DNA of 5,564 bases from Atopobiaceae bacterium UBA7016 (GTDB taxonomy: Bacteria > Actinomycetota > Coriobacteriia > Coriobacteriales > Atopobiaceae), in the NCBI GenBank assembly GCA_002449555.1, contig DJXA01000193.1, positions 7,602 to 13,165 on the forward strand, read 5' to 3'. Shown here one piece after another: positions 5,379 through 5,564 of this stretch. The first letter of the stretch is position 1. Every line of letters starts with the position of its first letter. The notes below the pieces were generated by a model that was not told where the DNA came from, did not search any database, and saw nothing but the letters and a program-made list of their open reading frames with translations. Made by a program: the position numbers and the translations under genes.

Positions 5379-5564
5379 TTACTCACCGAAGTTGTAACGG
5401 ATGAAGCGGACGATCTGGATCTCGTCGTCGAGCTTCTTGGAGAGCTCAGCGCAGAGCTCGGAGACGGACTTGCTGCCGTCCTTGACGAAGACCTGCTCGG
5501 TCAGGGCGCGCTCCTGGAAGAACTTCTTCAGGCGGCCGTTGATGATGCCATCCCAGAACTTCTC
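5379..5564 (-). CDS. tsf: Elongation factor Ts, C-terminal part only
   Basis: EF-Ts is the guanine nucleotide exchange factor that reloads EF-Tu. Only the last 61 residues and the TAA stop (5379-5381) lie in the window; the gene continues past its end. The visible residues fit the EF-Ts C-terminus: FWDGIINGRLKKFFQERAL, then TEQVFVKDGSKSVSEL (Leu-x-x-Gln-x-Phe-Val-Lys-Asp type block), and a closing IQIVRFIRYNFGE, matching the family's FVRFxxGE ending. Its placement just before pyrH is the standard bacterial neighbourhood (rpsB-tsf-pyrH-frr). A terminator follows directly. Confidence 0.93.
   Translation of the reverse strand, partial: EKFWDGIINGRLKKFFQERALTEQVFVKDGSKSVSELCAELSKKLDDEIQIVRFIRYNFGE

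Noticed and set aside
1..5564. CRISPR arrays, tRNA or rRNA genes, insertion sequences, phage or attachment sites.
   Set aside because: No spaced repeats, tRNA-like cloverleaf, transposase motif or flanking target duplications were seen; coding is continuous housekeeping sequence.

Overview
The window is a conserved housekeeping cluster read entirely on the minus strand, so gene order runs from high to low coordinates: tsf (3' end only), then pyrH, frr, uppS, cdsA, dxr and a site-2-type M50 metalloprotease of the RseP family (5' part only, cut by the window start). The DNA is GC-rich with G/C-heavy third codon positions. The order pyrH-frr-uppS-cdsA-dxr-rseP after tsf is the arrangement classically seen in Gram-positive bacteria. 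Combined with the high GC and frequent GTG/TTG starts, it suggests a high-GC anaerobe of the Coriobacteriia type (Olsenella/Atopobium/Collinsella relatives). That placement is inference from layout and composition only.

Region by region: 5379-5564 encodes the last 61 residues of elongation factor Ts. It is followed by a 10-bp GC-rich stem and T-rich tail (5315-5350), a Rho-independent terminator that separates tsf from the rest. The 5156-5311 gap holds a 25-bp interrupted inverted repeat (5275-5299), an extended -10-like promoter candidate (5194-5202) and a strong ribosome binding site for pyrH. From pyrH to rseP the genes are packed with almost no spacing: 9 bp, 0 bp, a 4-bp overlap, a 4-bp overlap and 4 bp. 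This argues for one transcript with coupled translation. Five of the six starts I infer are GTG or TTG, each with a visible Shine-Dalgarno sequence.

Functionally the cluster joins translation (EF-Ts, ribosome recycling factor) to envelope precursor supply. UMP kinase feeds UTP and thereby UDP-sugars. Dxr makes MEP, the route to isoprenyl diphosphates. UppS turns these into the undecaprenyl carrier used for cell-wall assembly. CdsA makes CDP-diacylglycerol for phospholipids. The membrane protease would act in envelope signalling or clearance of membrane proteins.

The unusual part is the protease. It keeps the HEGGH zinc site and the second membrane segment, but in the visible part it has no PDZ domain after that segment. 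Instead it carries about 120 extra residues between the first and second membrane segments, on the predicted cytosolic side, and their first part reads like a winged-helix fold. This is the best candidate here for something not well described.
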